Source: Terriglobales bacterium
Lineage (GTDB): Bacteria > Acidobacteriota > Terriglobia > Terriglobales > Acidobacteriaceae
Direction: 5' to 3'
DNA: 64,000 bases
Assembly: GCA_025934735.1 (NCBI GenBank)
Contig: JAICWP010000001.1
Span: forward strand, 248,001-312,000
The notes under the pieces are model-generated. The model ran no database searches, was not told where the DNA came from, and saw only the letters and a list, made by a program, of their open reading frames with translations. The translations under genes and the position numbers were made by a program. Below are positions 56,849-64,000 of the stretch, one piece after another (positions within the stretch are counted from its first letter, which is position 1; each line of letters starts with the position of its first letter).

Positions 56849-58366
56849 ATGACGAAACGCATGTGCCGTTCTCATTTGGCCTGGTTGCTTCCATTTGCCC
56901 TGGCTATCTTCGAAGTGATGGGGCTCGCTCGGGTTGCTGGCGCTCAGACCGCTGCATCCGTTAGCACTGATGCGGAGCGCGTCATGCCTGAGGCGCTCAA
57001 GCCTTCGCCGCTGCAAAGCAATTTGCAGCACCTGACGGATGACATCGGCGGCAGGGTTCCCGGTACGCCCGCCATGGAACAGGCTATTGAGTGGGCGCAG
57101 GAAGCCTTCCGCGCCGCGGGCGGGGAGAACGTGCATACGGAGAAGTTCCAGATTCCCCAGTCCTGGGCGGAAGGCCAAACCCGCTTTTCAGTGCAGTCGC
57201 CGCTAGAACTTAGTCTGCATGCCGTCTCCGTCGGCTGGGCGCCCCCGCTGGAACCGCTTCGCCACGTGCACATCGTGGACGTGAAGGACGGAACGGGCGA
57301 CGACTTCCTGCAGGCCGGGAACATCGCCGGATCCATCGTGCTGGTGCACGGTAAGGTCATTCAGACCTGGGACGACCTCGATGGGGAGTACAACCGCGTG
57401 CCGCCGATCCTTCAATCTGCCGTGCGGGGGCGGGCAGCGGCCATCGTCTGGATCGCGGAGCGCGACCGCGACCTGCTTTACCGGCACACAGATACCCAGA
57501 CAGGAGAGCTGGAGCCGATTTCGCAGGTCATCGTGGCGCGCGAGGAGGGCCTGCGCATTGCGCGGCTGCTGAATTCCGGGCGCCAGGTCTACGCGAATCT
57601 GGAAGTTCCCAACCAGGTGGGCGGGCCGCTGACTACGGCCAACGTGGTGGCCGAAATCCGCGGCAGCGAGCATCCCGAGCAGTTTGTAGTTCTGGGCGCG
57701 CACCTGGATTCGTGGGAGCTGGGCACTGGGGCGCTCGACAATGGCTGCAATGCGGCCATGGTGATTGACGCGTTGCGCGCTATCCGCGCCTCGGGCGTGC
57801 AGCCCAAGCGCACCCTTCGCTTCGTGCTTTTTTCTGGTGAAGAGCAAGGCTTGCTGGGTTCTGAGGCCTATGCGCGTGAACATCGCCCCGAACTGGACAA
57901 TGCGCTGGCCGCGGTTATTTTTGATTCTGGCAGCGGGCGGGTGACCGGATTCACCCTGAGCGGGCGCACCGACCTGGCCGGCGCCGCGCGGGTCCTGATG
58001 GCGCCTCTACAGCAGATGGGCGTCACTGCGGTCACCCAGGACGCCGACATGGGCACCGATAATTTTGATTTTCTGCTGGAAGGGGTGCCCACCTTGGTGG
58101 CAAACCAGGATCCTGCCAACTACATGCAGAATTATCACGCGATGTCGGACACCTTCGACAAGGTGGACTTGGGCAACCTGCGCAAGGAAGTGGCGGAAGC
58201 GGCAACCGTGGTGGTGGGCATCGCCAATGCTCCTCAGCGCTTCGGCACGCGCCAGGACCGCACCCAGGTGAAACAATTGCTGCGCGATACGCACCTGGAA
58301 GACACCATGAAGTTAAACGGAGTGTGGACGGCGTGGGAAAGCGGACAGCGCGGGCGCACACGCTGA
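56849..58366 (+). CDS. Secreted M28 peptidase, carboxypeptidase Q-like
   Basis: 505 residues from the ATG at 56849. Signal peptide HLAWLLPFALAIFEVMGLAR with cleavage after VAGA or AQT. The first part has LTDDIGGRVPGTPAMEQAIE, characteristic of the carboxypeptidase Q group; a protease-associated domain (about 130-290) is inserted before the zinc core: LGAHLDSWELGTGALDNGCN, LFSGEEQGLLGSEAYAREHR, IFDSGSGRV and NYHAMSDTFDKVD. Digests peptides outside the cell or in the periplasm. Divergent from the Rieske gene across 116 bp. Confidence 0.9.
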   Translation: MTKRMCRSHLAWLLPFALAIFEVMGLARVAGAQTAASVSTDAERVMPEALKPSPLQSNLQHLTDDIGGRVPGTPAMEQAIEWAQEAFRAAGGENVHTEKFQIPQSWAEGQTRFSVQSPLELSLHAVSVGWAPPLEPLRHVHIVDVKDGTGDDFLQAGNIAGSIVLVHGKVIQTWDDLDGEYNRVPPILQSAVRGRAAAIVWIAERDRDLLYRHTDTQTGELEPISQVIVAREEGLRIARLLNSGRQVYANLEVPNQVGGPLTTANVVAEIRGSEHPEQFVVLGAHLDSWELGTGALDNGCNAAMVIDALRAIRASGVQPKRTLRFVLFSGEEQGLLGSEAYAREHRPELDNALAAVIFDSGSGRVTGFTLSGRTDLAGAARVLMAPLQQMGVTAVTQDADMGTDNFDFLLEGVPTLVANQDPANYMQNYHAMSDTFDKVDLGNLRKEVAEAATVVVGIANAPQRFGTRQDRTQVKQLLRDTHLEDTMKLNGVWTAWESGQRGRTR

Positions 58367-58402
58367 GCCGGTGAGCCCACAGCGGGGTCAACGAGGGGAA
58401 GC

Positions 58403-59317
58403 TTGCACCAATTGCTCTTTTGGATCGTGTTCAACGTATTTGTGCTGGTGATGCTGGCCCTCGATCTCGGGGTCTTCCACCGGCGAGCCCACGCCGTCAA
58501 ATTCCGCGAAGCCATGGCTTGGAGCATCATGTGGATCTGCCTGGCCGCTGCCTTCGCTGTGCTGGTCTATTTCTGGCATGGGCGCACCGCCGCCCTGGAG
58601 TTCACCACTGGGTACCTGATCGAGCTTTCCCTCAGCGTTGATAATCTTTTCGTTTTTCTGCTCATTTTCCGTTATTTCCGCGTTCCTGGCTGGCAGCAGC
58701 ATAAGGTGCTCTTCTGGGGCATTCTGGGCGCGCTCATCATGCGCGGTATTTTCATTGTGGTGGGCGTGGGCCTGATGCGGCGTTTCGAATGGATCATCTA
58801 CCTGTTCGGCGCCTTCCTGGTTTACACCGGCGCCAAGCTTTTCCGCAGCAAGGAAATGGAGGTGCATCCTTCGGAGAACCCGGTGGTGCGCCTGTTCCGG
58901 CGATGGATGCCGGTGACCCCTGATTTTGTGGGCAGCAAATTTCTGGTGCGCGAAAATGGCCTTTATGCCACACCGCTGCTGATTGTGCTGCTGGTGGTGG
59001 AGACCACCGACATTCTCTTCGCCGCCGATTCTATTCCCGCCGTGCTGGCCATCACCATTGATACCTTTATCGTTTACACCTCCAACGTCTTCGCCATCCT
59101 GGGGCTGCGCTCCATGTACTTCGCGCTGGCGGGCATGATGGAGGCTTTTCATTACCTGCACTATGGCCTGGCGATCATCCTGATGTTCATTGGAGTGAAG
59201 ATGCTGGTTTCGCACTATTACCGCATTCCTACTGAGGCCGCCCTGGCGGTAGTGGGTGTAGTGCTCGCAATTTCCGTGCTGGCCTCGGTTCTTCATCCGC
59301 AGAAGAAGCAGACCTAA
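58403..59317 (+). CDS. TerC family integral membrane protein (Alx-like)
   Basis: 304 residues from a TTG start at 58403 with GAGGGGAAGC upstream. Nine or so transmembrane segments; conserved acid-containing helices ELSLSVDNLFVFLLIF and LLVVETTDILFAADSIPAVL, with GAFLVYTGAKLF and SNVFAILGLRSMYFALAGMM. TerC/Alx proteins are implicated in metal export during protein secretion, mainly manganese, and in tellurite resistance. Follows the M28 gene by 36 bp. Confidence 0.93.
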   Translation: MHQLLFWIVFNVFVLVMLALDLGVFHRRAHAVKFREAMAWSIMWICLAAAFAVLVYFWHGRTAALEFTTGYLIELSLSVDNLFVFLLIFRYFRVPGWQQHKVLFWGILGALIMRGIFIVVGVGLMRRFEWIIYLFGAFLVYTGAKLFRSKEMEVHPSENPVVRLFRRWMPVTPDFVGSKFLVRENGLYATPLLIVLLVVETTDILFAADSIPAVLAITIDTFIVYTSNVFAILGLRSMYFALAGMMEAFHYLHYGLAIILMFIGVKMLVSHYYRIPTEAALAVVGVVLAISVLASVLHPQKKQT

Positions 59318-59321
59318 GACC

Positions 59322-59453
59322 AAAACCGCAGAGGACGCGGAGGACGCAGAGGTATTCGACTTAGGACCCTGCTGGTACTGCGACCTGAATTGAAAATAAA
59401 GCTGATTTCCCCAAATAAGCAATCTTGAAATTCTCTGCGTCCTCTGCGGTTTT
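59322..59453. repeat. Palindromic element with near-perfect terminal arms (MITE-like)
   Basis: Left arm 59322-59351 and right arm 59433-59453 are inverted: AAAACCGCAGAGGACGC...GACGCAGAG against CTCTGCGTCCTCTGCGG + TTTT. The left arm holds a 9-bp duplication (GGAGGACGC) absent on the right. The 81-bp centre is AT-richer than the flanks. It lies between convergent genes and resembles non-autonomous mobile elements; whether other copies exist is unknown. Confidence 0.75.
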
Positions 59454-59467
59454 CATAAACGGGCAAA

Positions 59468-59499
59468 AGAAAAACCCAGCACTCGGCTGGAGTGCTGGG
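59468..59499 (-). terminator. Rho-independent terminator of the downstream minus-strand gene
   Basis: Stem CCCAGCACT (59475-59483) with AGTGCTGGG (59491-59499) and 7-nt loop; on the minus strand the stem is followed by a T-run (AAAAA at 59470-59474 on the plus strand). It ends the gene at 59519-59989. Confidence 0.88.
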
Positions 59500-59518
59500 C
59501 GATTGAGCTGCGAACGAG

Positions 59519-59989
59519 TTACTGCTTGGGAGCTGCGCCCGATTTGGAACTGCAAGTCGGCGAAACCCGGTAAATGTTCTTCACCGTAATGGTGGGCCGG
59601 CTGCCGGAAGTGCTGGACGCCGAATTAGAACCCGAGCCACCGGAGGTGCTGCCCTCCACACGGACTTCTTCCCCGATGTGCGGTTTCAGATTCGAGGCAT
59701 CAGCGCCCGCAGGCAGTTGCAGTTGATAGCTGGTGCCGCTCTTGTCGGTGACGGTGAAGTCGTTGCCCGAGCCGCCGAGGCAGCCCTGCACACCATTCTG
59801 ACCCGCAGGAGACTGCGCCTCTCCCTGATTTGCATTGGGGGAACTCTGCGTGTTGGGGGCTTGCCCCGGAGAAGATTGTGACGTCCCCTGACTGGAACTC
59901 GGGGGGGCCTGTGAGCTGGGTTCCTGCTGCGCTACCACCCAAGCCGAAAGCGCCAGCAGGATCAGGGTGAAAAGTAATGTCTTTCGCAT
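59519..59989 (-). CDS. Small secreted Cys protein with Ser/Gln/Pro-rich linker
   Basis: 156 residues from the ATG at 59987-59989. Signal peptide LLFTLILLALSAWVVAQ, then a low-complexity linker of about 45 residues (Ser, Gln, Pro, Asn), then a small domain: GVQGCLGGSGNDFTVTDKSG, SYQLQLPAGADASNLKPHIG, EEVRVEGSTSGG, ending PTITVKNIYRVSPTCSSKSG. Two cysteines (GC, TC) could form a disulfide. The pattern recalls the small secreted protein at 51.4 kb, suggesting a shared fold. Function unknown. Confidence 0.65.
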   Translation of the reverse strand: MRKTLLFTLILLALSAWVVAQQEPSSQAPPSSSQGTSQSSPGQAPNTQSSPNANQGEAQSPAGQNGVQGCLGGSGNDFTVTDKSGTSYQLQLPAGADASNLKPHIGEEVRVEGSTSGGSGSNSASSTSGSRPTITVKNIYRVSPTCSSKSGAAPKQ

Positions 59990-60282
59990 TCAGAGAAACC
60001 TCCATGGAGATTCGAACATGGCGCGTAGAGCACTTAGAGGTGGGTTGCTGAGGGGGGTTTGCCCCTACGGGGGTGAAATCTTCTCCGGCCAGCTCTGGAC
60101 AGGGCCTTAGTCCTTAAAATAAAAAGTAAACAAAAAGTAAAGAGGAAGTACAAGGGGAATCGCCGGCGATGATGAGAAGACAGGAAGTTGTTGTGATTAC
60201 ATTTGCAGATCGAGATGGTGCCGCCCTATCGCCAGGAACGTCGCCTTGCTGGGAAGGTGTTTCATAAACGGCTGATGGTAGG

Positions 60283-61434
60283 ATGCGGTCCGCTGCCAAT
60301 TCCGTGAGAAGGCGCGGCTTGCGCTATCATTGGTACGTGGCAAAAGTATCCCTTCCCATCCCACCCCAGCCCTACGATGTACAGATCGAAGCCGGCCTGC
60401 TAGGCCGCGCTGGCGCGGTGTTGCGGGAGATTCTGCCCGCGAGCGCGCGCTGTTTCGTTATTACCGTGCCTACGGTGCGCAAGGCGTGGGGCGAGCCGCT
60501 GATGAATTCGCTGGCCGCCTCAGACCTGAAGGCGGAGATTTTGGAGATGCCGGAAGGCGAGTCGCACAAGACTCTTTCCACCGTGGAGCATCTGGCGCGC
60601 AAATTCGTGGCCCTGGGCGCCGACCGGCATTCAGTGATCCTCGCGTTTGGCGGCGGCGTGGTCGGCGACTTAGCCGGCTTCCTGGCCTCCATTTACATGC
60701 GGGGCATTGATTATGTGCAGATTCCCACCACGCTGCTGGCCCAGGTTGACGCCTCGGTGGGCGGCAAGACGGGAGTGAACCTGCGCGACGGGAAGAACCT
60801 GATCGGCCGTTTTCAGCAGCCCCGGGCCGTGCTTACCGACCCCAGCGTGCTCACCACTTTGCCGGAGCGCGAGTTTCGCTCCGGGCTTTATGAATCGCTG
60901 AAGTGCGGCGTAATCAGCAACGCGGATATTTTCACCCGTCTGGAAGAGGGCCGTGATCCCATCCTGCAGCGTGACATTCCAGCGCTGGAGTGGCTGATCA
61001 CCGAGAGCGTGAAGTGCAAGGCCTCCATTGTGACCGCGGACGAAAAGGAAGGCGACCTGCGGCGCGTGCTGAATTTCGGCCACACCATCGGCCACGCCCT
61101 CGAGGCTGAAACCGGCTACAAGCATTTCCTGCACGGAGAGGCGGTCGCCTGGGGGATGGTGGCTTCCGCCATGATCGCCGCCGCCATGCAGAAGACCGAT
61201 TCCGAAACCGCCCGCCGCATTATCTCGACCGTATTGGCGCTGGCCACCCTGCCGCGGGTGGAACCGCGCGGCAAGCGCGTGTTCCGCCGCCTGAAGAACG
61301 ACAAGAAGACCACCAACGGCGTGGTTCATTACGTGCTGCCCACCCGCATCGGGGCGGCGGAGATTGTCAGCGAAGTGCCCGACAGCGCGGTGGTGCAGGC
61401 CATCGAAGAGTTGCGCTATCTCTCGCGGGCGTAA
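60283..61434 (+). CDS. aroB: 3-dehydroquinate synthase
   Basis: 383 residues from the ATG at 60283; a GTG at 60337 would start nearer the conserved SLPIPPQPYDVQIEAGLL and is an alternative. Second step of the shikimate pathway, closing DAHP to 3-dehydroquinate with NAD+ and a divalent metal. Motifs: LAFGGGVVGDLAGFLASIYM, IPTTLLAQVDASVGGKTGVN, LREVLNFGHT-like stretch RRVLNFGHTIGHALEAETGY. ubiE begins 12 bp later. Chorismate made here feeds menaquinone as well as aromatic amino acids, which fits that pairing. Confidence 0.97.
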   Translation: MRSAANSVRRRGLRYHWYVAKVSLPIPPQPYDVQIEAGLLGRAGAVLREILPASARCFVITVPTVRKAWGEPLMNSLAASDLKAEILEMPEGESHKTLSTVEHLARKFVALGADRHSVILAFGGGVVGDLAGFLASIYMRGIDYVQIPTTLLAQVDASVGGKTGVNLRDGKNLIGRFQQPRAVLTDPSVLTTLPEREFRSGLYESLKCGVISNADIFTRLEEGRDPILQRDIPALEWLITESVKCKASIVTADEKEGDLRRVLNFGHTIGHALEAETGYKHFLHGEAVAWGMVASAMIAAAMQKTDSETARRIISTVLALATLPRVEPRGKRVFRRLKNDKKTTNGVVHYVLPTRIGAAEIVSEVPDSAVVQAIEELRYLSRA

Positions 61435-61445
61435 ACCAGCCAGCC

Positions 61446-62201
61446 TTGAGCCAGACCACCAAATCCGCGATCACGGGCGCAGCCCCGGAGGGCGCTCGCG
61501 ACACCCGGACCGCGGCCGTAGCGGTGCGCGACATGTTCAGCTCCATCGCGCCGCGCTATGACCTGCTCAACCACCTGCTCTCGTTCAACGTAGATCGGCT
61601 GTGGTGGCGGCGCACGGCGGGGAAATTTGCGGCCACCCTGGCCCGCAATGACGCACGGGTGCTCGACCTGTGCTGCGGCACCGGCGACATGGCTTTCGCG
61701 CTGCGGCGCCAGGCCGGCAAAGCGCGGCCGCTCATCGTGGGCGCGGATTTTTCCCATCCCATGCTGCAGCGGGCAAGTAAAAAATCCGCAGGAACATCGT
61801 TGCGCTGGATTGAAGCTGACGCGCTGCGCCTGCCCGTGCCGGATGCCAGCTTTGATCTGGTGACCGCGGCGTTCGGTTTTCGCAACTTGGCGGATTATGA
61901 TGCTGGCCTGCGGGAACTCGCGCGCGTGCTGCGGCCGGGCGGCCAAGCCGGAATTCTCGATTTCGGCGAACCTCGGGGGCTGCTCGGAGCACTGTACCGA
62001 CTCTACTTCCGACACATCCTGCCTAAAATTGGGACCGTTGTTTCAGGAGTGAAAGGACCGTACCAGTACCTGCCCGCCTCCGTGGAGCGATTTCCCACAC
62101 CCCAGGAGATGCTGCAGCGCATGCGGGCCGCCGGCTTTCGCGAAGCCACGTGGACGCCTTACACCTTCGGAATCGCCGGTCTCTACCGCGGTACGAAGTA
62201 G
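61446..62201 (+). CDS. ubiE: Demethylmenaquinone methyltransferase (UbiE/MenG)
   Basis: 251 residues from a TTG start at 61446. C-methyltransferase for the last step of menaquinone synthesis. Motifs: VRDMFSSIAPRYDLLNHLLS, VLDLCCGTGDMAFAL, ASFDLVTAAFGFRNLADYDA, LRELARVLRPGGQAGILDFG, and the tail PYTFGIAGLYRGTK. The N-terminal 25 residues are an extra polar leader. Last gene of the aroB-ubiE unit; the following gene is on the other strand. Confidence 0.95.
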   Translation: MSQTTKSAITGAAPEGARDTRTAAVAVRDMFSSIAPRYDLLNHLLSFNVDRLWWRRTAGKFAATLARNDARVLDLCCGTGDMAFALRRQAGKARPLIVGADFSHPMLQRASKKSAGTSLRWIEADALRLPVPDASFDLVTAAFGFRNLADYDAGLRELARVLRPGGQAGILDFGEPRGLLGALYRLYFRHILPKIGTVVSGVKGPYQYLPASVERFPTPQEMLQRMRAAGFREATWTPYTFGIAGLYRGTK

Positions 62202-62300
62202 AGCAGTTGCCCAGGTTTTCGCGGTTAGTGTTCACTAACGCGGCCAAGCCCGCCATCAGCAAGGCAGACACCCGCCAAGGATAGGAACACAAGAGGCATT

Positions 62301-63389
62301 TCACACCGCGAGGGGGCGAGGCGCCGGGGCAGGATCGGGCATGTTTCTGAAGCTGTCTTGCAGCGCCTGCTCGATGGTGAACTGTATCACTTCTTCGTAT
62401 TGAGGGCCCAGGAATGACTGCAGCCGCGACGTCTCCATGATGTAGCTGCCGGTCATGTACGGAACCACCTCCGGAGGAATGCCGGAGATGTTTATATTCC
62501 AGAGCACGCGCAATACCGCGCCGAACAGCAGCCGCGTGGGCACCGGCAACATGCGGTTTCCGGAGCGGCGGATGCATTCGCCTAAGGTTAGCGGATTGCC
62601 CCGGCCGGCCACATTCAGGATGGTGAGCTGCGGGTCGTGTGCCGTGCGCCGCAGGATGTGCGCGATCAGTCTCGCTACATCATCCACGTGCACAAACTGG
62701 AACAGCTTGTTGCGATAGCGTTCTCCCAGCGGCAGCATGCAGGGCAGGCGCTTGCCCTTGGTCCGCCAGCGCGCAGCCCGTGCGCTGCTGCCGGTGGGTG
62801 TGCCCCGGAAGGCGCCGAGCAGGTAATTGTTCACGCTGGCGCCAGCATAGATATGAGGCCGCAGGATGTACGTGCGGCAATCGAACAATTCGCGCGCCCG
62901 CTGCTGCACCACCAGGTCAGACTCGCGCTTGTGAATGGCGTAGGGCAGAGTGTGGCCGCCGAGGGGGAAATCTTCCGCCACCGGCCCGGGCAGGTCGGAC
63001 CCGTAGGCGGAAACGCTGCTGGGAAAAATAAACTGGCGAACCTGGCGCTCGTCGCGGTTGACCTCGCTGATGGCCTCCATGACCCGTGCCGTGCCGGCCA
63101 CATTGATCTGCCACATGCGCTCGACCTCGGTCACGCCGGTGCGCACCGGATCAATTACAAAGGCCAGGTGGACCACCGCGCTGGCCCGGGTTGCGCGCAA
63201 CAATTGGATCAGTTGAGGAGTGCTGGCCTCTTTTCCCAGATCAATAGGCTCAAAGTGGGCCAGGCCGCTCCCGGAAGGCGGTCGCATGTCCACGCCCACC
63301 ACGCAGAAATCCGGCAACTGAGGAAGCAAGCGCGTTCCCAAGTTGCCGGCAACGCCGGTGATCAAAACGGTCGGGCCCACGTCTGCCAT
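62301..63389 (-). CDS. NAD-dependent epimerase/dehydratase (extended SDR)
   Basis: 362 residues from the ATG at 63387-63389. Rossmann N-terminus VLITGVAGNLGTRLL, acidic residue VVGVDMRPP for NAD binding, SSVSAYG and catalytic YAIHK. Later YIVGRP-like regions (LRPHIYAGASVNNYLLGAFR). The substrate, probably a nucleotide sugar or related lipid, is not recognisable. It follows the PpiC-type gene by 9 bp on the same strand, so they may be co-transcribed. Confidence 0.85.
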   Translation of the reverse strand: MADVGPTVLITGVAGNLGTRLLPQLPDFCVVGVDMRPPSGSGLAHFEPIDLGKEASTPQLIQLLRATRASAVVHLAFVIDPVRTGVTEVERMWQINVAGTARVMEAISEVNRDERQVRQFIFPSSVSAYGSDLPGPVAEDFPLGGHTLPYAIHKRESDLVVQQRARELFDCRTYILRPHIYAGASVNNYLLGAFRGTPTGSSARAARWRTKGKRLPCMLPLGERYRNKLFQFVHVDDVARLIAHILRRTAHDPQLTILNVAGRGNPLTLGECIRRSGNRMLPVPTRLLFGAVLRVLWNINISGIPPEVVPYMTGSYIMETSRLQSFLGPQYEEVIQFTIEQALQDSFRNMPDPAPAPRPLAV

Positions 63390-63398
63390 CCGCTTAGG

Positions 63399-64000
63399 CT
63401 ATTGCTGGCTGGGCGGTGCGCCCGGCTGGCCAGCAGGTGACTTAGGGCGCCGCTGCGGTGCCATGCCGGGCGGTGTAGGACCGGCGCCGCCTCCGAAGTA
63501 GGACGGGTTCAGTTCCGGCTTAACCGAGCCAATCATCCCTTCCATCTCCTGGCGGAAGGTCTGCTGCTGCAGAAGATTGTGAATTTCGCCTTTGGCCTGG
63601 TCCAGCGGCACCTTCTGTTTGGAAACCACCTTGTAGACGTAGAAGCCGCCGGGATCATCCAGCAATTCGGAAACCTGGCCGGGCTGTATGTCGAACACCT
63701 TCTGGTGATTCGCAGGCAGGCCCTCGCGCGTGATCTTGCCCAGGTTGACGCTGGGCGACTGTGACTTAATGCCGGCGGCATCAAAGGCTTCCTGCTGCAG
63801 TTTCTGGAAATCGCCTCCGGCCGCTGCTTCGGCATGGATCTTCTCGGCCACCGCTTTCATGGCGGCCTGGTCGGCCGCTGTGTCCGTTTTGGCGGGAGCG
63901 GCGGACCCGGCGGGGGGCGCAGCTTGTTTCTCCTTAGGAACAAAGACGCGAAGCAGTTCGACTTCCTGGAACTTGGCGGGATTATCGTTGTAGTACTTCT
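63399..64000 (-). CDS. PpiC/SurA-type peptidyl-prolyl isomerase, 5'-truncated by window edge
   Basis: The C-terminal 200 residues are visible; the frame runs on beyond 64000, so the start (including an expected signal peptide and SurA N-domain) lies outside. The first internal ATG, at 63860, is not the true start because the upstream reading is protein-like (YYNDNPAKFQEVELLRVFVP). A parvulin domain can be seen: DFQKLQQEAFDAAG, FDIQPGQVSELLDDPGGFYV, KVVSKQKVPLD. The tail is Pro/Gly-rich (PTPPGMAPQRRPKSPAG). Such proteins help fold secreted and outer-membrane proteins in the periplasm. Confidence 0.88.
   Translation of the reverse strand, partial: KYYNDNPAKFQEVELLRVFVPKEKQAAPPAGSAAPAKTDTAADQAAMKAVAEKIHAEAAAGGDFQKLQQEAFDAAGIKSQSPSVNLGKITREGLPANHQKVFDIQPGQVSELLDDPGGFYVYKVVSKQKVPLDQAKGEIHNLLQQQTFRQEMEGMIGSVKPELNPSYFGGGAGPTPPGMAPQRRPKSPAGQPGAPPSQQ

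Overview
The window looks like a chromosomal segment of an acidobacterium (Acidobacteriota, Terriglobia-like). The evidence is five giant ABC permeases of the ADOP type (Acidobacterial Duplicated Orphan Permease; N-terminal signature [18 protein letters not shown]-terminus ...VDPMVALRYE), a zinc-ribbon/Ser-Thr kinase/TPR protein, a PEP-CTERM protein, GC-rich DNA, and short intergenic palindromes and stutter repeats like those common in that phylum. No phage, insertion sequence, CRISPR array or rRNA gene was seen. One tRNA gene is present.

Layout. 1-2 kb: tandem xerD (5'-truncated by the window edge) and xerC. 2.2-6.7 kb: a small anchored protein, a three-domain acyl-activating/ACP/acyltransferase fusion, and a YciE-type ferritin-like protein with a clear terminator. 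7-10.6 kb: secA and a lone RsbRD_N-type domain. 10.8-15.1 kb (minus strand): a GT39 glycosyltransferase, the gluconate shunt pair gnd-gntK, an HPP membrane protein and a lipoprotein. 15.3-17.4 kb: a CPA1 cation/proton antiporter and a secreted protein.

17.5-37.8 kb is the outstanding region. It is one co-directional block of HlyD-type adaptor, ATPase, three ADOP permeases, a second ATPase, two more ADOP permeases, a TolC-type outer-membrane channel, an NtrC-type response regulator and its histidine kinase. It reads as a complete trans-envelope MacAB-TolC-like export system with multiplied permeases and its own two-component control. A GAAACGG/CCGTTTC dyad and a sigma-54-like -24/-12 element lie just before the first gene, although the promoter sits unusually close to the start codon. 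Patches of near-identity and shared hairpins show that part of the permease array arose by tandem duplication.

37.8-41.2 kb is a low-density, decaying zone. It holds a frameshifted AI-2E-family transporter fragment, a Dps gene that has lost its centre, and three small genes (a membrane protein, a VOC-like protein and an lmo0937-like peptide). 41.2-44.1 kb: a second GT39 gene with a partner, then tRNA-Arg(CCU). 44.3-48 kb (minus): the PEP-CTERM protein and the kinase/TolB-like/TPR protein. 48.2-53 kb: a methyltransferase, cutA, a phosphohexomutase overlapping an ftsB-like gene, a small secreted protein, and tatA/B-tatC. 53-59.3 kb: a glutaminyl-cyclase-like M28 lipoprotein, a membrane-anchored MutS-like ATPase, a DUF2231-Rieske fusion, a carboxypeptidase Q-like M28 peptidase and a TerC protein. 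59.3-64 kb: a palindromic mobile-repeat-like element, a second small secreted protein, aroB-ubiE, an NAD-dependent epimerase, and a PpiC/SurA-type isomerase that runs off the right edge.

Much of the window serves the cell envelope: SecA, TatA/C, PPIase, the efflux system, GT39 enzymes and secreted peptidases. All functional assignments are from motif recognition by eye; no database search was possible.
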